A stretch of DNA of 64,000 nucleotides from NCBI GenBank assembly GCA_934045905.1, contig OW203769.1, positions 1,426,001-1,490,000 of the forward strand, read 5' to 3'. The notes beneath the pieces are model-generated. The model had not been told where the DNA came from and searched no databases. It worked only from the letters and a program-made list of their open reading frames with translations. This document shows, piece after piece, positions 54,101 to 63,725 of this stretch. The position numbers and the translations under genes were made by a program. How positions within the stretch are numbered: position 1 is the stretch's first letter; each line of letters begins with the position of its first letter. This DNA is from Leuctra nigra (lineage: Eukaryota; Arthropoda; Insecta; Plecoptera; Leuctridae).

Positions 54101-57100
54101 ACCGTAATGTCTCTCAGCACGAGTGTCTCGGTCGCAGGCCGTGGAAACCCAAAACGACACACTTTTCTGAAACCAGACTTGGTTTTCTTGTTCCTCTGGC
54201 AGTATGAATTGTCCACGTGCTTCTGATACTTGACAACTCTGTTGTGCAGAGTAGGACAAAGATTCTCATTTGGTATTTTACACGTGCAATACGTGGTAAT
54301 GAATGAGGCTACCTCCTGATTGGTCGACTGACCAAGTATCGGGGAGCCACTCACCCACAGTAACATGTGGAAGTGTTGATTGCCTCGGCCTTGGTATTCA
54401 CGACGCCAAAAGTAGTGTGACACCTTGCCTAGAGGCGCATCGTCTGAAAGAATTAACTTCAGCAATGCATGAAACTTGTTGTCCATGAATCTAGAAGTGG
54501 ACACTGGGTCCAGTGCCACCAGTTCGCTGACTGACTTGTTGGCGAATTCTGGACCATTGACGTCACGTATGTACTGTCCTAAATCGTCCCAATCCCATTC
54601 ACTGGGACTGACGGTGAGGAACCACGTGGCCGGACCATAATAGGCGGTCATGCAATTCAAGTCATTGCGAGGAGCCACCCAGTATTGCTCGGTGTTGCGA
54701 AGTCGGGAGAAGATGGTCGTGAGACTACCCTCCAACTCTTCGCTTGCAATCTTTGCCAACACACTGCCTACAGTGTGTTTATCTCTGGGATTTATCACGT
54801 TAATTTTTTGAAATATGCCAGCGCTCAGCTGACGAAGATTGGCATCATTCAACAGGTAGAACAAGTACTGTTGGTTCAGCCTGAACTGAGAATGTTTGGA
54901 CATCAGTTTTGTTTTTATGAACTCTGCCGACTTGAGTTCGACAGTTCGCTTGTGAAACTGACCGAATTTTCCGTCGACAAACAGATCAGGGAAGCATTTC
55001 ACGTCCAACTCACGATCTCGGGAGTCGATCGGTGCCTCGTTCACTTTCAGCATCTGATAGAGTGCGCACGCGCTCTGGTTATCACGTGGTTCGTGTAACG
55101 GATAGATAGTGAACTGTTCGTAGGCTGTTTCTGCGACGGCGGGATCAACTTGAGTCAAAATACCTCGCGTCACTTCACCAGCTACAGGGTCCACAGCAAC
55201 TTCAGTGGCACCAACAGGTGGTGCACTCGTATCGACTTCGGATTGAATTTGAAATTCAACATCGTCGCCGTCATTGAATGCGTCCAGAAGATTCTCTGGC
55301 GATCCAGGCAGTTGGATTTGTGCATAGAGTTCGTTTGTTGTTTTGAGTAGTTGCAGAGCAGCAAACACTTTGTTCACATCAACAAAGTTTTCCCAGACAA
55401 CTTTGGACTTTGTCGGAATTCCGCGTACCAATATGTACAACTCTTGATCCCTCATTATGGGATCGAGAGGTGATGGCAGCTTCTTTAGAGTTTCCTCTAG
55501 TGGCAAAGGCAAATGAAAGGTCCTGCCCTTCACCTTCTTCACCCTATGGCTATGGGGCACGTTTCTACGAGCTACCGTACCCATGCTCGTTACAACTTGG
55601 AAAGCTTTCGCGCGTTGTATCAGTATCTTTTCGTAATCGTTGAGAACGGTTATCTCTGTTGGACGTTGCTGAACGACAAGGTCATTTAACACGCACGTCG
55701 AGGGTAATTCACGTTTTCTGAACTTTCCCACGCAGAAGTGGCAAATGAACTCACTTGGTTCCACATGTCGGCTCTCATTGAACTCGAGGAAACGTTTCCA
55801 ATGAGGCAACGTTTCGGGGTTCAACGGCTTCTTCATGTTGCTGAACGCGGTGACATCGCGTTTGTAGCAAAGCTTTTCACAGGAAATGCACGCGTACTTG
55901 GGCAAGTCCAGTGAATGCTTGGTGAAAGCTTTGAATGCATCCTTGTTAGAATCAAAGATTGCAGTCTCACTTATTTCGTTCTCGCAAGACACGTGTTGAT
56001 AGGCATTTGCTTTACGTTCAGTTAATGAAGCCAGCGATCTAAGTTTTGAAACATCACAAAACTTTATTGCTTGGTCAAGTTCTCGCCTCTCTTTGTTTGC
56101 TGCACGCAATTTGTATAGAGTGTTCACTAAGAAGCGTACTTCGTGATAGTGAGGAGCTAGTGTTCTCAAAAACAAAAGTTTTGATGCACAACACTTGTGC
56201 GAAACGTGACAATCAATTGGATGACCTTGTTTGTCAAACCGCATGAACGTTGCTATCTTGCTGCAAGAAGCTAAATCAACAACTAGATCTACGGCCATTT
56301 TAGTAGTGCATGTTGAGAAAGTTCTCACGACCTGTTGCATTCGATTCGTTATGGCTTCTTGGTCAACGTTACACAAGTCTTTGCTGCATGTCCAAATGTC
56401 AGCAGAACCTTGTGGGTGTTTTTTCGTAAATGCGGGCTTGAAACTATTTGCTGCCTCGCCGTGCTCGTTAATAGCGATTGGTTTATCACTATTCTCGTAC
56501 ACTTTGTACGTGTATTCGTAGAAATAGGGCTCGGAGCCCGCCGTGTGCAAAGACGGTCCGCACAAGGCGGTCATCTTGTCGGCATTGACATTAGATTTGC
56601 ACTCAGCTAGTCTAGTCATGGCGACTGTGCAAGCCTCTCTCAACTTTGACAGACACTTTTTGAAGGTCACGACATACTTCTTGCGTGCTAACATGCACCA
56701 TTTTAGTATTTTTTCGGCGTCAATACGATCATCGACTGCGTTGTTTCCATGCAGCTTGGATGCAAGTTTGGCTGTGGCCCGTTCAATTGAGCCCCTGTAT
56801 CGCAAACAATCGACAGTACGGCTGTACTTTTTGCGAATGTTACCATAAGCTCTTAGATTCCTCCTTCTTGCGTTAATACTGTTTCTTGCAGCACGATATC
56901 GCTGCAGAACAGCTTCTCGCCTTGCAAGAGTGTTGGCTTTGTAGGCTGCCCTGTTCAGCGCCCGTCTTTGTTCAGGGTTCGCATTGTGGGCTGCCCTATT
57001 CAGCGCCCGTCTTTGTTCAGGGTTCGCATTGTGGGCCGCCCTGTTCAGCGCCCGTCTTTGTTCAGGGTTCGCCGTGTGGGCTGCCCTGTTCAGAACCCGT

Positions 57101-57732
57101 CTTTGTTCAGGGTTTGCCTTGTGGGCTGCCCTGTTCAGAACCCGTCTTTGTTCAGGGTATGCCTTGTGGGCTGCCCTGTTCAGAACCCGTCTTTGTTCAG
57201 GGTATGCCTTGTGGGCTGCCCTGTTCAGCACTCGTCTTTGTTCAGGGTTTGCCTTGTGGGATGCCCTGTTCCGCACCCGTCTTTGTTCAGGGTTTGCCTT
57301 GTAGAAGGCCCTCTTGTGCGCCTTCACTGGTTCAGAATTAGCCTCGTAGGCAGTCCTCTTGTGAGCCAGCACTGGCTCAGGATTAGCCTCGTAGGCAGTC
57401 CTCTTGTGAGCCAGCACTGGCTCAGGATTAGACTCGTAGGCAGTCCTCTTGTGAGCCAGCACTGGCTCAGGATTAGCCTCGTAGGCAGTCCTCTTGTGAG
57501 CCAGCACTGGCTCAGGATTAGCCTCGTAGGCCGTCCTCTTGTGCGCCTTCACTGGCTCAGGATTAGCCTCGTAGGCAGTCCTCTTGTGAACCAGCACTGG
57601 CTCAGGATTAGCCTCGTAGGCAGTCCTCTTGTGAACCAGCACTGGCTCAGGATTAGCCTCGTAGGAATCCCTTTTCCGCCTATTAATTGGGTCGGGATTT
57701 GCCTTGTAGACAGCTTTTTTGTGCTCCTTCAT
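51160..57732 (-). CDS. Helitron RepHel main ORF with start of USP domain
   Basis: 2,190 codons. Residues 1-270: tandem 14-15-residue repeats. About 610-800: CISCEKLCYKRD, FICHFCVGKFRKRELPSTC and LHLP-type segments of the DUF6570-like region. About 880-1090: Helitron-like N domain (YPLHEPRDN, CFPDLFVDG). About 1110-1130: HUH motif GRGNQHFHMLLWV. About 1260-1275: Y2 motif WYITKYTTK. About 1580: Walker A SGTGGTGKSYL. About 1665: Walker B ALIIIDEISMVS. About 1950-1990: superfamily-1 motifs ITIHKCQGLSL and VALSRV. About 2090-2110: USP cysteine box NNVDDESCYANVVLQSLL. All core catalytic residues are present. Confidence 0.9.
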   Translation of the reverse strand: MKEHKKAVYKANPDPINRRKRDSYEANPEPVLVHKRTAYEANPEPVLVHKRTAYEANPEPVKAHKRTAYEANPEPVLAHKRTAYEANPEPVLAHKRTAYESNPEPVLAHKRTAYEANPEPVLAHKRTAYEANSEPVKAHKRAFYKANPEQRRVRNRASHKANPEQRRVLNRAAHKAYPEQRRVLNRAAHKAYPEQRRVLNRAAHKANPEQRRVLNRAAHTANPEQRRALNRAAHNANPEQRRALNRAAHNANPEQRRALNRAAYKANTLARREAVLQRYRAARNSINARRRNLRAYGNIRKKYSRTVDCLRYRGSIERATAKLASKLHGNNAVDDRIDAEKILKWCMLARKKYVVTFKKCLSKLREACTVAMTRLAECKSNVNADKMTALCGPSLHTAGSEPYFYEYTYKVYENSDKPIAINEHGEAANSFKPAFTKKHPQGSADIWTCSKDLCNVDQEAITNRMQQVVRTFSTCTTKMAVDLVVDLASCSKIATFMRFDKQGHPIDCHVSHKCCASKLLFLRTLAPHYHEVRFLVNTLYKLRAANKERRELDQAIKFCDVSKLRSLASLTERKANAYQHVSCENEISETAIFDSNKDAFKAFTKHSLDLPKYACISCEKLCYKRDVTAFSNMKKPLNPETLPHWKRFLEFNESRHVEPSEFICHFCVGKFRKRELPSTCVLNDLVVQQRPTEITVLNDYEKILIQRAKAFQVVTSMGTVARRNVPHSHRVKKVKGRTFHLPLPLEETLKKLPSPLDPIMRDQELYILVRGIPTKSKVVWENFVDVNKVFAALQLLKTTNELYAQIQLPGSPENLLDAFNDGDDVEFQIQSEVDTSAPPVGATEVAVDPVAGEVTRGILTQVDPAVAETAYEQFTIYPLHEPRDNQSACALYQMLKVNEAPIDSRDRELDVKCFPDLFVDGKFGQFHKRTVELKSAEFIKTKLMSKHSQFRLNQQYLFYLLNDANLRQLSAGIFQKINVINPRDKHTVGSVLAKIASEELEGSLTTIFSRLRNTEQYWVAPRNDLNCMTAYYGPATWFLTVSPSEWDWDDLGQYIRDVNGPEFANKSVSELVALDPVSTSRFMDNKFHALLKLILSDDAPLGKVSHYFWRREYQGRGNQHFHMLLWVSGSPILGQSTNQEVASFITTYCTCKIPNENLCPTLHNRVVKYQKHVDNSYCQRNKKTKSGFRKVCRFGFPRPATETLVLRDITVSIAGRKTLQSNSRLYDLPRAESEVNINDYNPAILLAWNGNVDIQFVGEKTAMLNWYITKYTTKSEKSHATETFDDINSTKSLASRLYNVGLRALNNRECGALECSDTLLGIPLHGTDPDTTVRWLDVNMIRNRRLKPRNQMREMSADATDIFYESWVDDHYPNRPDELEDMHLFDFVASFDIVRDKPNEDKFKVYELPSGRFLKERSRKYLINHYKYNVNQNPEKYYFSLLLMFKTWRDVDELKGDHDSYALAFASCKDDLVDAIEHDKTITDLQAATDLARELIAARIAEIEKQTSNDEEDNAPDNPLAFQPVEVVAAMQEFRDAACCDDIAQEDVDEMVKALNSDQKRVFDNVVDILSDTASTGKVLRQFVSGTGGTGKSYLIKTIKVWVKTKLGKDVAVSAPTGIAAYNVGGLTIHRLLQLPVEHRKTPKYTELSDQVLKVIRGDMKNVALIIIDEISMVSNLTLMYIHLRLTEIFATRDSSDGWFGKIHILVFGDLLQLPPVHQEPPFVKLSDHDITTYVGSLSAINLWHELFSYDELGINMRQLNDSTFVDMLSRIRLGLLTQTDTQLLEARKIPFAGTTPGEILTEICVYINTLPVDTVCLLPKRNMCKVLNKAMLDTIESEEIKLLAKDDLLCVKNFLKKRVSTWIVKNEDDSSTTAGLEKIVTIKIGCRIMLCRNIDVTLGLVNGAIGTVLSVKRSIDNNAEVESINTRFASGYIHDLQPVSGKFEPIDGAYVMREQFPITISYGITIHKCQGLSLSSAIIDIGSSVFTKGQAYVALSRVTQLDGIHLINFDPREIKALPSAIVEYNRLRREYRPDLCLLETNGPSNRRRVMDRPWTTNVQADLIQDAVAAEHTAAVVARRPLRIMRGFNNVDDESCYANVVLQSLLRCESLRYELATDEQDVNPREIKQLAIEYAEGNSTMSSTMVRELAGDYFQPGGGHQCAVEFFEKLATLSSSVQNATQLKLTPETR

Positions 57733-57775
57733 AGGTGCAGAATTCTCTCTATAGGCTAGTCGAGATTTTATGCGC
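56915..57775 (-). repeat. Helitron N-terminal coding repeats, 42- and 45-bp units
   Basis: Two sub-arrays. Next to the start, AYEANPEP(V)LVHKRT-type 14-residue units, about ten copies (57310-57775). Further in, AAHKANPEQRRVLNR-type 15-residue units, about nine copies (56915-57305). The antisense strand over these arrays also stays open for hundreds of bases and produces spurious plus-strand ORFs. Basic YxANPE repeats are seen in other animal transposon proteins. Confidence 0.9.
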
Positions 57776-57786
57776 TTTATTCTAGA

Positions 57787-58056
57787 TTAAAGTTCATTAA
57801 CAGATTGCGCCTTGGCATGATTGTCACCAACTGACGAATACCTTGCCACTTTACAATTGCTGTTTTGATCTGAAGTCTCAACAACATCACCTGATTTTCG
57901 CTTCATCCCGAGAGATGGCGCAGTGTATGTCGCAGTAGACTTGTCAGCAGGAGCAGTCTCAACAGTCTCATTACCGCCATTAGACGCAATAATTTCTCTC
58001 TGAGATCTGACTAGCAAACGAACTCTTTCTCTCTTATTCTGAATCTTACTAACCAT
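57787..58056 (-). pseudogene. N-terminal segment of the Helitron gene, before the TAA stop
   Basis: MVSKIQNKRERVRLLVRSQR then an S/T/K-rich, poorly ordered stretch to QSVNEL. The 18 codons between its stop and the downstream ATG read in frame into AYRENSAPMKEHKK, which matches the repeat unit. The stop is therefore likely a late mutation, although an independent downstream start cannot be ruled out. Confidence 0.65.
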
Positions 58057-58460
58057 GTTGGCAGTGTAGACGATTTAATGGATTTTATTGTTTGTTAACA
58101 AAGTATAACAATGTTTAACAATAGTGCTGGCAATTGAGAGACAGGCTGCCTGGCAGATTTACACTAGATTATGTTTACACTTCAATTGGGAAGCATAAAC
58201 TCTGTGCATATCATTTCACCAGGTGCAGTGATTCCTATTGTCTCTCAAGAGTAGGCTCAATAGACTCACTGTACCGGATGAAGAGACTAATTTTGTTCAA
58301 TACAAGCTGAGATGGCCTTGATCCTCCCAAATTTGCACTTAGTGAAGGAACCTTCTCCCGGTAGCGATTGAACACTAATCTCTTAACAAACGGAACAGCG
58401 AGTTGGCCTCTATTGAGCCTGGGCAAAAGTATACTATACCCTCTAATCTCCCCGCATCCG

Positions 58461-58576
58461 GTCCAAGGAGTCCGTCGTGGCTCCGTCAGTCCAAGGAGGC
58501 CGTCGTGGCTCCGTCAGTCCAAGGAGGCCGTCGTGGCTCCGTCAGTCCAAGGAGTCCGTCGTATGGCTCCGTCAGT
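58461..58576. repeat. 29-bp minisatellite, four copies
   Basis: The unit gtccaaggaggccgtcgtgg ctccgtca repeats four times with small changes, followed by shorter ctccgtcag units to 58612. Confidence 0.9.
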
Positions 58577-58659
58577 TTCAAGTAAGCTCCGTCAGCTCCG
58601 TCCCCTCCGTCAGATACAATTGAACGTTTCTCTTCAATACTAGAAAATAAGAGGGTAAT

Positions 58660-59640
58660 GTTTTTAATGTAGATAGGCTTTAAAATATATCTTTTCCTAA
58701 TATTTATTGATCTTTAACAATGGAAATTATAGGAAACTAGGAAGCTCCTTCCTAGTAAAATTGAATCAATTTTCAAAGCGATTTGATTTACGTGGTAGGT
58801 ATATTTTTTATATGAATAAGAGACATTATAATTGAGCGAGCGTAGCGAGCGTCACCACGGTACTCTTATGGCACTTTCTCTGAGTGTTTTTTTTTTTTTT
58901 TTTTTTTTTTTTGGTTTTTTGGTTTTTTTTTTGCCTGCACTGCCCAGGTCAAACCGCACAACCAATCGATCTGAAACTTTGTACACATACTAACGTAATC
59001 TATGCGATCCCTGGGATCTTTTCTGAACGAGATCCTGTGATTGGTTCAAATTTTATAAAAATTATCTTTCGATTGGTTGGTTCGATCAATTTGAAATTTA
59101 GCAAAGTCATTGCAACCAACATTGTACCCAATCAAAAAAAATTTCAGCCAAATCCTCCAATTGGTTCAAATTTGAAACCATTTTTCCTGTGATTTTTGAA
59201 ATTTAAACTGGAACCGATTGACCGACCAAATAAAAACTTCGCATGGTCATTGGTACCAACATTTATGGTATTTTTGCCAATTTTCACTCTAATCTGTCGT
59301 TATTTTCAAAAGTTTTTGTCATTTTAGGGACATTTTGCGTGTTGGCTGTCAAATTCACGGCGACTTCGAATCTACAGTTCAAGGCAAGGTAGTTAGAGCA
59401 GAAAGTTTTAAACGATATGAAACTAATAATGACCGTTCAACAGATTGATCTGATATTGTGTACACACACTACATATCATATCATATGGGTGGTCCCAGGT
59501 ATATTTTTTGAACGAGATCCTGTGATTTTCGAAAATTAACAAGGAACCGTTCAATCATAAAGGTTTAATCGATCAACTTAAAACTTAGCAAGGATTGGCA
59601 CCAATATTTTTGGAGATTTTGGTGATTTTTATACAAGTCT
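58660..59640. other. Non-coding repeat remnant after a T run
   Basis: A long T run (58887-58912) is followed by about 700 bp with repeated gatctgaaactttgtacaca-like and gaacgagatcctgtgatt words (59020, 59510), so two diverged halves of one repeat are present. The open plus-strand frame 58884-59192 is not believed. Confidence 0.4.
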
Positions 59641-59655
59641 GTGACGAAACTAAAG

Positions 59656-59846
59656 AATAGACCAATTCAGAAAATATCTGGGTGGCTCTGGTTTCTAGAT
59701 AAATTCACATGCAGTTTGGTTTTCCATATATCTATTTGTGTTGTACAACAATGGGTTACAATAAGAATACACACTTGGAAAATCATACTGCATGTGAAAT
59801 TCAGTAGATTCCAGAGACATCCAGATAATTTCTGAATTGGTCTATT
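59656..59846. repeat. 190-bp foldback
   Basis: AATAGACCAATTCAGAAAAT at 59656 and its near complement ending at 59846, with diverged inner arms (ctgcatgtgaa/ttcacatgcag). A related but rearranged sequence lies at 61287-61420. Confidence 0.75.
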
Positions 59847-60438
59847 GTTGGCTTAAAATGACATTCGATAGACATAATTTCGGTTCGAGGTGTTGCGTGT
59901 ATCCGTGCTCGCTCATCAACGCGTTTCACAGAGCGTTTTCCTAGTCTTAGGTTATAGGTAATAAGTAAAGAAATTTACTCTGAAGAATCCAGACTCGTAT
60001 GCACAGCCGACACCAGACCAGTCGCTCGTGTGGCACAGCAGTAGCGCTTCTACATGCGCCAGTCAAGTGGCCAAGTTCTCAGTTACTCGCACGTTATCCT
60101 TCTTCCCACTTTCTCGCTCAATGACAATTTTATCTTCAATACTGGAAAAATGAGAGTACGTTGGTAATATTTTATAACATTTGAATTAAGTTAAACATTT
60201 TTATTTTTAAATTAAGTAAATAACTTATAATTAATGGTGATTGCTACTAGAGGAAAAAGTTCTATGTACCTACCTACCTACCTACCTAGGAAACGTTAGT
60301 ACAATATGACATTGATTTACGAGGTAATTACAATGATGTTTTATCTTAATAAACGTTTTATAACATCTAATTAATAAAATGTAATAAAGTTTACTCTAAA
60401 TTACTGTTATTTATTATAGTAGGGGAGCAAATGTAATT

Positions 60439-61123
60439 CCGCTCGATTGGAGTGCCGAAATTGATTTTTTCATAATTATCGATTGTTTACATCATTCTTA
60501 ATATTACCTGACGTGCCTTCAATTTTTTTGTTGGCCATCTTGGAAAATATGGCGGAAAACGAACGAAAAACGTAAATTTTACAAATTATTTAATTGTTGG
60601 TAGAGGAAAGATTGAAAAATTATGAAATAATTCACTAAAACTAACTCAAATATAGTGACTTGAAAAAAAATACGCCGTAAACAAAAAATTTAAAAAATTT
60701 AAAAAAAAATTAAGTTTTTTTTCTAAAAAAAACATAATTTTTTTTAAAACGCATATTGTTCAATATGAAATTGTCTACAAATTTTAATTCTACATATTTT
60801 AGTCTAAGTCGACGCGTTTCATAATAAATTGAGAGCAAAAAAACACAGAAACGTGATTGGTCAATTCCAACAATGAAAAAATAAAATTCGTTCACGGCGT
60901 ATTTTTTTTTCAAGTCCCCATATTTGAGTTAATTTTAGTGAATTATTTCATAATTTTTCAACTTTCACTCTACCAACAATTAAATAATTTGTAAAATGAA
61001 CGTTTTCCACCATATTTTCCAAGATGGCCACCCAAAAAATTGAAGGCACGTCAGGTAATATTAAGAATTATGCAAACAATCGATAATTATGAAAAAATCA
61101 ATTTCGGCACTCCAATCGAGCGG
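60439..61123. mobile_element. 685-bp foldback element, ~235-bp arms
   Basis: Arms 60439-60678 and 60894-61123 begin CCGCTCGATTGGAGTGCCGA. They contain CCTGACGTGCC, a YY1-like CCAAGATGGCC and TACGCCGT. The loop is 215 bp. A few mismatches only. Small frames within are shadows. Confidence 0.85.
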
Positions 61124-61349
61124 AAAGCATTTTTTCTACACTTGAACCTGCACTATTATGTAAATCGAATGATTGAAGTGAAAATGACTTACCCCCAGAA
61201 CGATAAAGTTGGTTGTAACTAAAATTTTCATTCCATACAGTAGGCCGTGAACCAACCAACCAAGGTTTTTTGATGATCCGCGCACATAATAGACCACTTT
61301 AAAAATTATCAATGTGGCTCTGCTTTTTGACAAAAATCATATGCAGTTT

Positions 61350-61415
61350 GATTTCCAGGTCCCCTTGTAATGGGTTTCAACAATGGGTAACACATTACAA
61401 GGGGACCTGGAAATC
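61350..61415. repeat. 23-bp perfect hairpin with 20-nt loop
   Basis: 61350-61372 and 61393-61415 are exact complements (GATTTCCAGGTCCCCTTGTA start). The size resembles a miRNA-like stem, but it lies in a foldback remnant, so a transposon origin is more likely. Confidence 0.85.
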
Positions 61416-61830
61416 ACCTGGAAATGCTTGACGCGAAAAATCAGGAAAGCGCCGGAAACAAAATTATTCGGCATGTGGTCATTATGTTTACGTCATTATG
61501 ATGTTACGTCAATTGTGAACATTCCCTTCAGTCCCACGTCTTTGTTACGTCAATTGTAGGTCGGCCTATAAGTTTCATTATTAGGTATCCCGTTTTCGCG
61601 ATATGGCATCAATTCCATGTCTATTAAAACACTGTCATCTTAAATTTATAAATATTAATGTTACTTGTAATTATAATTCATATGAATGTTGTGTTTATTT
61701 TATGGAATTATGAATTTGTGTGATTTTGTGAATGTGTGACGTAATTACTTGTAGCTTCGTAATGTTTCCGAACACATCGTGACATCATTATTAGATAAAA
61801 TAAACAATACGGTATGAGTTTTAAGTATTT

Positions 61831-61938
61831 ATTTTGAAGCGACGTTTCAAGTGAACTGTGTCTGTGAACTTTGAACTGTGAACTGTGTCCGAGCCTGGTG
61901 AGGGGTGATACAGTTCACTTGAAACGTCGCTCAAAATA
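61831..61938. repeat. Short foldback
   Basis: ATTTTGAAGCGACGTTTCAA at 61831 is inverted at 61938 (28-bp arms, one base unpaired), with a middle of repeated gaactgtg words. Confidence 0.8.
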
Positions 61939-62029
61939 AGTAATTACTTGTTTTAGCAGTTTGAAACAGCTTATTCACTTTGGCCTGAATATTTAATTAT
62001 TGTATCGAAATGTAAATTTGTGAGGGTTT

Positions 62030-63174
62030 TAAAATGTGTGACGTCATATCCGGTTTCTGTATGGGAAACAGAAAATATTATGATGATAATACATAAAGTT
62101 GGTCGTCTAAATCGCTTAGCGCTGGTTTCGTTCGAATCGGTTTAGCCGGTTTTGAGATATGATGTCACTTCCGTGTTCAAAATGGCGAATTCGGGTTTGT
62201 TTTATAACAAGTCAAATGAGATGTCAAAAGTACATACGTTACATAAATATCAAAAATAATCGGATCAACTTTTGCGGCCGAAATGGCAATCGATGTATTT
62301 CAAATTTCATTACGTAATTTCCGGTTTCCATAGTTTTTAGTCTTGTGCTACTGATAATCCATAAAGATGACCGTCTGAATCGTTTGGCGTAAATTTCGTT
62401 AAAATCGGTTTAGTTCTTGACGAGAAATGACGTCACTTCCGGTTTCAAAATGGCGGCTTCCGGTTGGTTTTATAACAAGTCAAATGAGATATCAAAAGTA
62501 CATACGTTACATAAATATCAAAGTTATCGTATCAACCTTTGTTGCCGAAATGCCAATCGATGTATTTCAAATATCATTACGTCATTTCCGGTTTCGTTAA
62601 CATAATTTTTAGTCGTTTGCTACTGATAATCCATGTAGTTGACCGTCCGAATCGTTTGGCGCTATTTTCGCTCCAATCAGTTTAGCCGTTGTTGAGATAT
62701 GACCTCACTTCCGGTTTCAAAATGGCGGCACAAAAAATTCATGGGGTGAAGGTTAAATCAGACGCCAAAAGTGCACACGTGGTAAAAATGTGAGATAAAT
62801 CGGTTCTGCCGTTTATGCTGTGGCCTGTTTACCGGATTTGAATTCCAGGAGACTACTACTACTACTACTACTACTACTGAGATTATTATTATTATTATTA
62901 TTATGAAAACCGCCCTAAAACACTGTTTTCACGGCCCTCTAGCGCGCAAAGGGCGTAACCTATTGTTCCCAAAGTTGGTATATGTTGTAGGGTGGGCCAT
63001 AGCTCGAAATTAAGATATATCGCAACAATGTGAGATTTTCCAATTTTAAGATCCAGTAGGCCGAAAATGCCACTTTGATGCTTACAGTAAAAGTGGGTTT
63101 GCTCCAGCCTTTTTAAATGAGTGTGTGCGCGCGCCGTACGACTTGGCTGGCGTGGAGCGACCGCTCCACTAGAT
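62030..63174 (+). mobile_element. Helentron-like element, copy H7
   Basis: Four reiterated modules, a (TAC)n and (ATT)n run (62856-62904), the conserved 3' block, GACTTGGCTGG (63141-63150), hairpin TGGAGCG/CGCTCCA and CTAGAT (63169-63174). The next bases, TATGTTTGGCACGGAGCGTC, are array B, and an intact unit at 63391 reads gattatgtttggcacggagc. The boundary is therefore supported by an uninterrupted copy. No foldback at the 5' side; the 5' end is uncertain. Confidence 0.7.
62428..62457 (+). promoter_or_regulatory. CRE + ETS + YY1-like composite module (H7)
   Basis: TGACGTCA, CACTTCCGG and AAAATGGCGGC in the same order and spacing as at 6054-6083. Other copies in H7 lie at about 62160 and 62700. 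Confidence 0.5.
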
Positions 63175-63725
63175 TATGTTTGGCACGGAGCGTCGCATAA
63201 TAATTAGACTGACTAGTTAGGGATGGAATCGAAATGAATAATGATCATGATTGGCACGGAGCGTCACATGATAATTAACCTGACTGTTGGAGGAAACGAA
63301 TATCATCGGCACGAAGCAAATGGTATTGTTTGGAAAGGTAAAGCATTAAACCAAGAACGGATCCAGGTGTAATGATTTACCATGGGGAATAATGATTATG
63401 TTTGGCACGGAGCGTCGCATAATAATTAGACTGACTAGTTAGGGATGGAATCGAAATGAATAATGATCATGTTTGGCACGGAGCGTCACATGATAATTAA
63501 CCTGACTGTTGGAGGAAACGAATATCATCGGCACGAAGCAAATGGTATTGTTTGGAAAGGTAAAGCATTAAACCAAGAACGGATCCAGGCGCAATGATTT
63601 ACCATGGGGAATAATGATTATGTTTGGCACGGAGCGTCGCATAATAATTAGCCTACTGTAAGAATGCTAGTGTTGGGAAGGTACAATAATTAGGCCAAGA
63701 ACGGATCCAGGCATAATTATTCTAC
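63175..63725. repeat. GGCACGRAGC minisatellite, array B
   Basis: Nearly identical 212-bp higher-order units (63175-63390, 63391-63605, partial to 63725) with ggcacggagcgtcgcataat, ggcacggagcgtcacatgat, ggcacgaagcaaatgg and aagaacggatccagg. Same family as array A at 30392. Confidence 0.9.

Larger units (their letters stand above)
50677..58056 (-). pseudogene. Giant Helitron gene: repeats, Rep, helicase and USP domain, two in-frame stops
   Basis: One frame runs from ATG 58056 (CCAACATGG context) to the stop at 50677, about 2,460 codons. It is interrupted only by TAA at 57787-57789 and TGA at 51160-51162. The codons between each stop and the next open part stay in frame and continue recognisable domains: the first N-terminal repeat unit upstream of 57732, and the USP fold downstream of 51160. 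The order is repeats, DUF6570-like region, Helitron-like N domain, Rep, helicase, USP. The protein would nick and unwind element DNA for rolling-circle transposition. The element ends were not located. Confidence 0.8.

Noticed and set aside
56886..57759. Several long plus-strand frames opposite the Helitron N-terminus
   Set aside because: Repeat units that are multiples of three keep the antisense strand open; no homology or start context.
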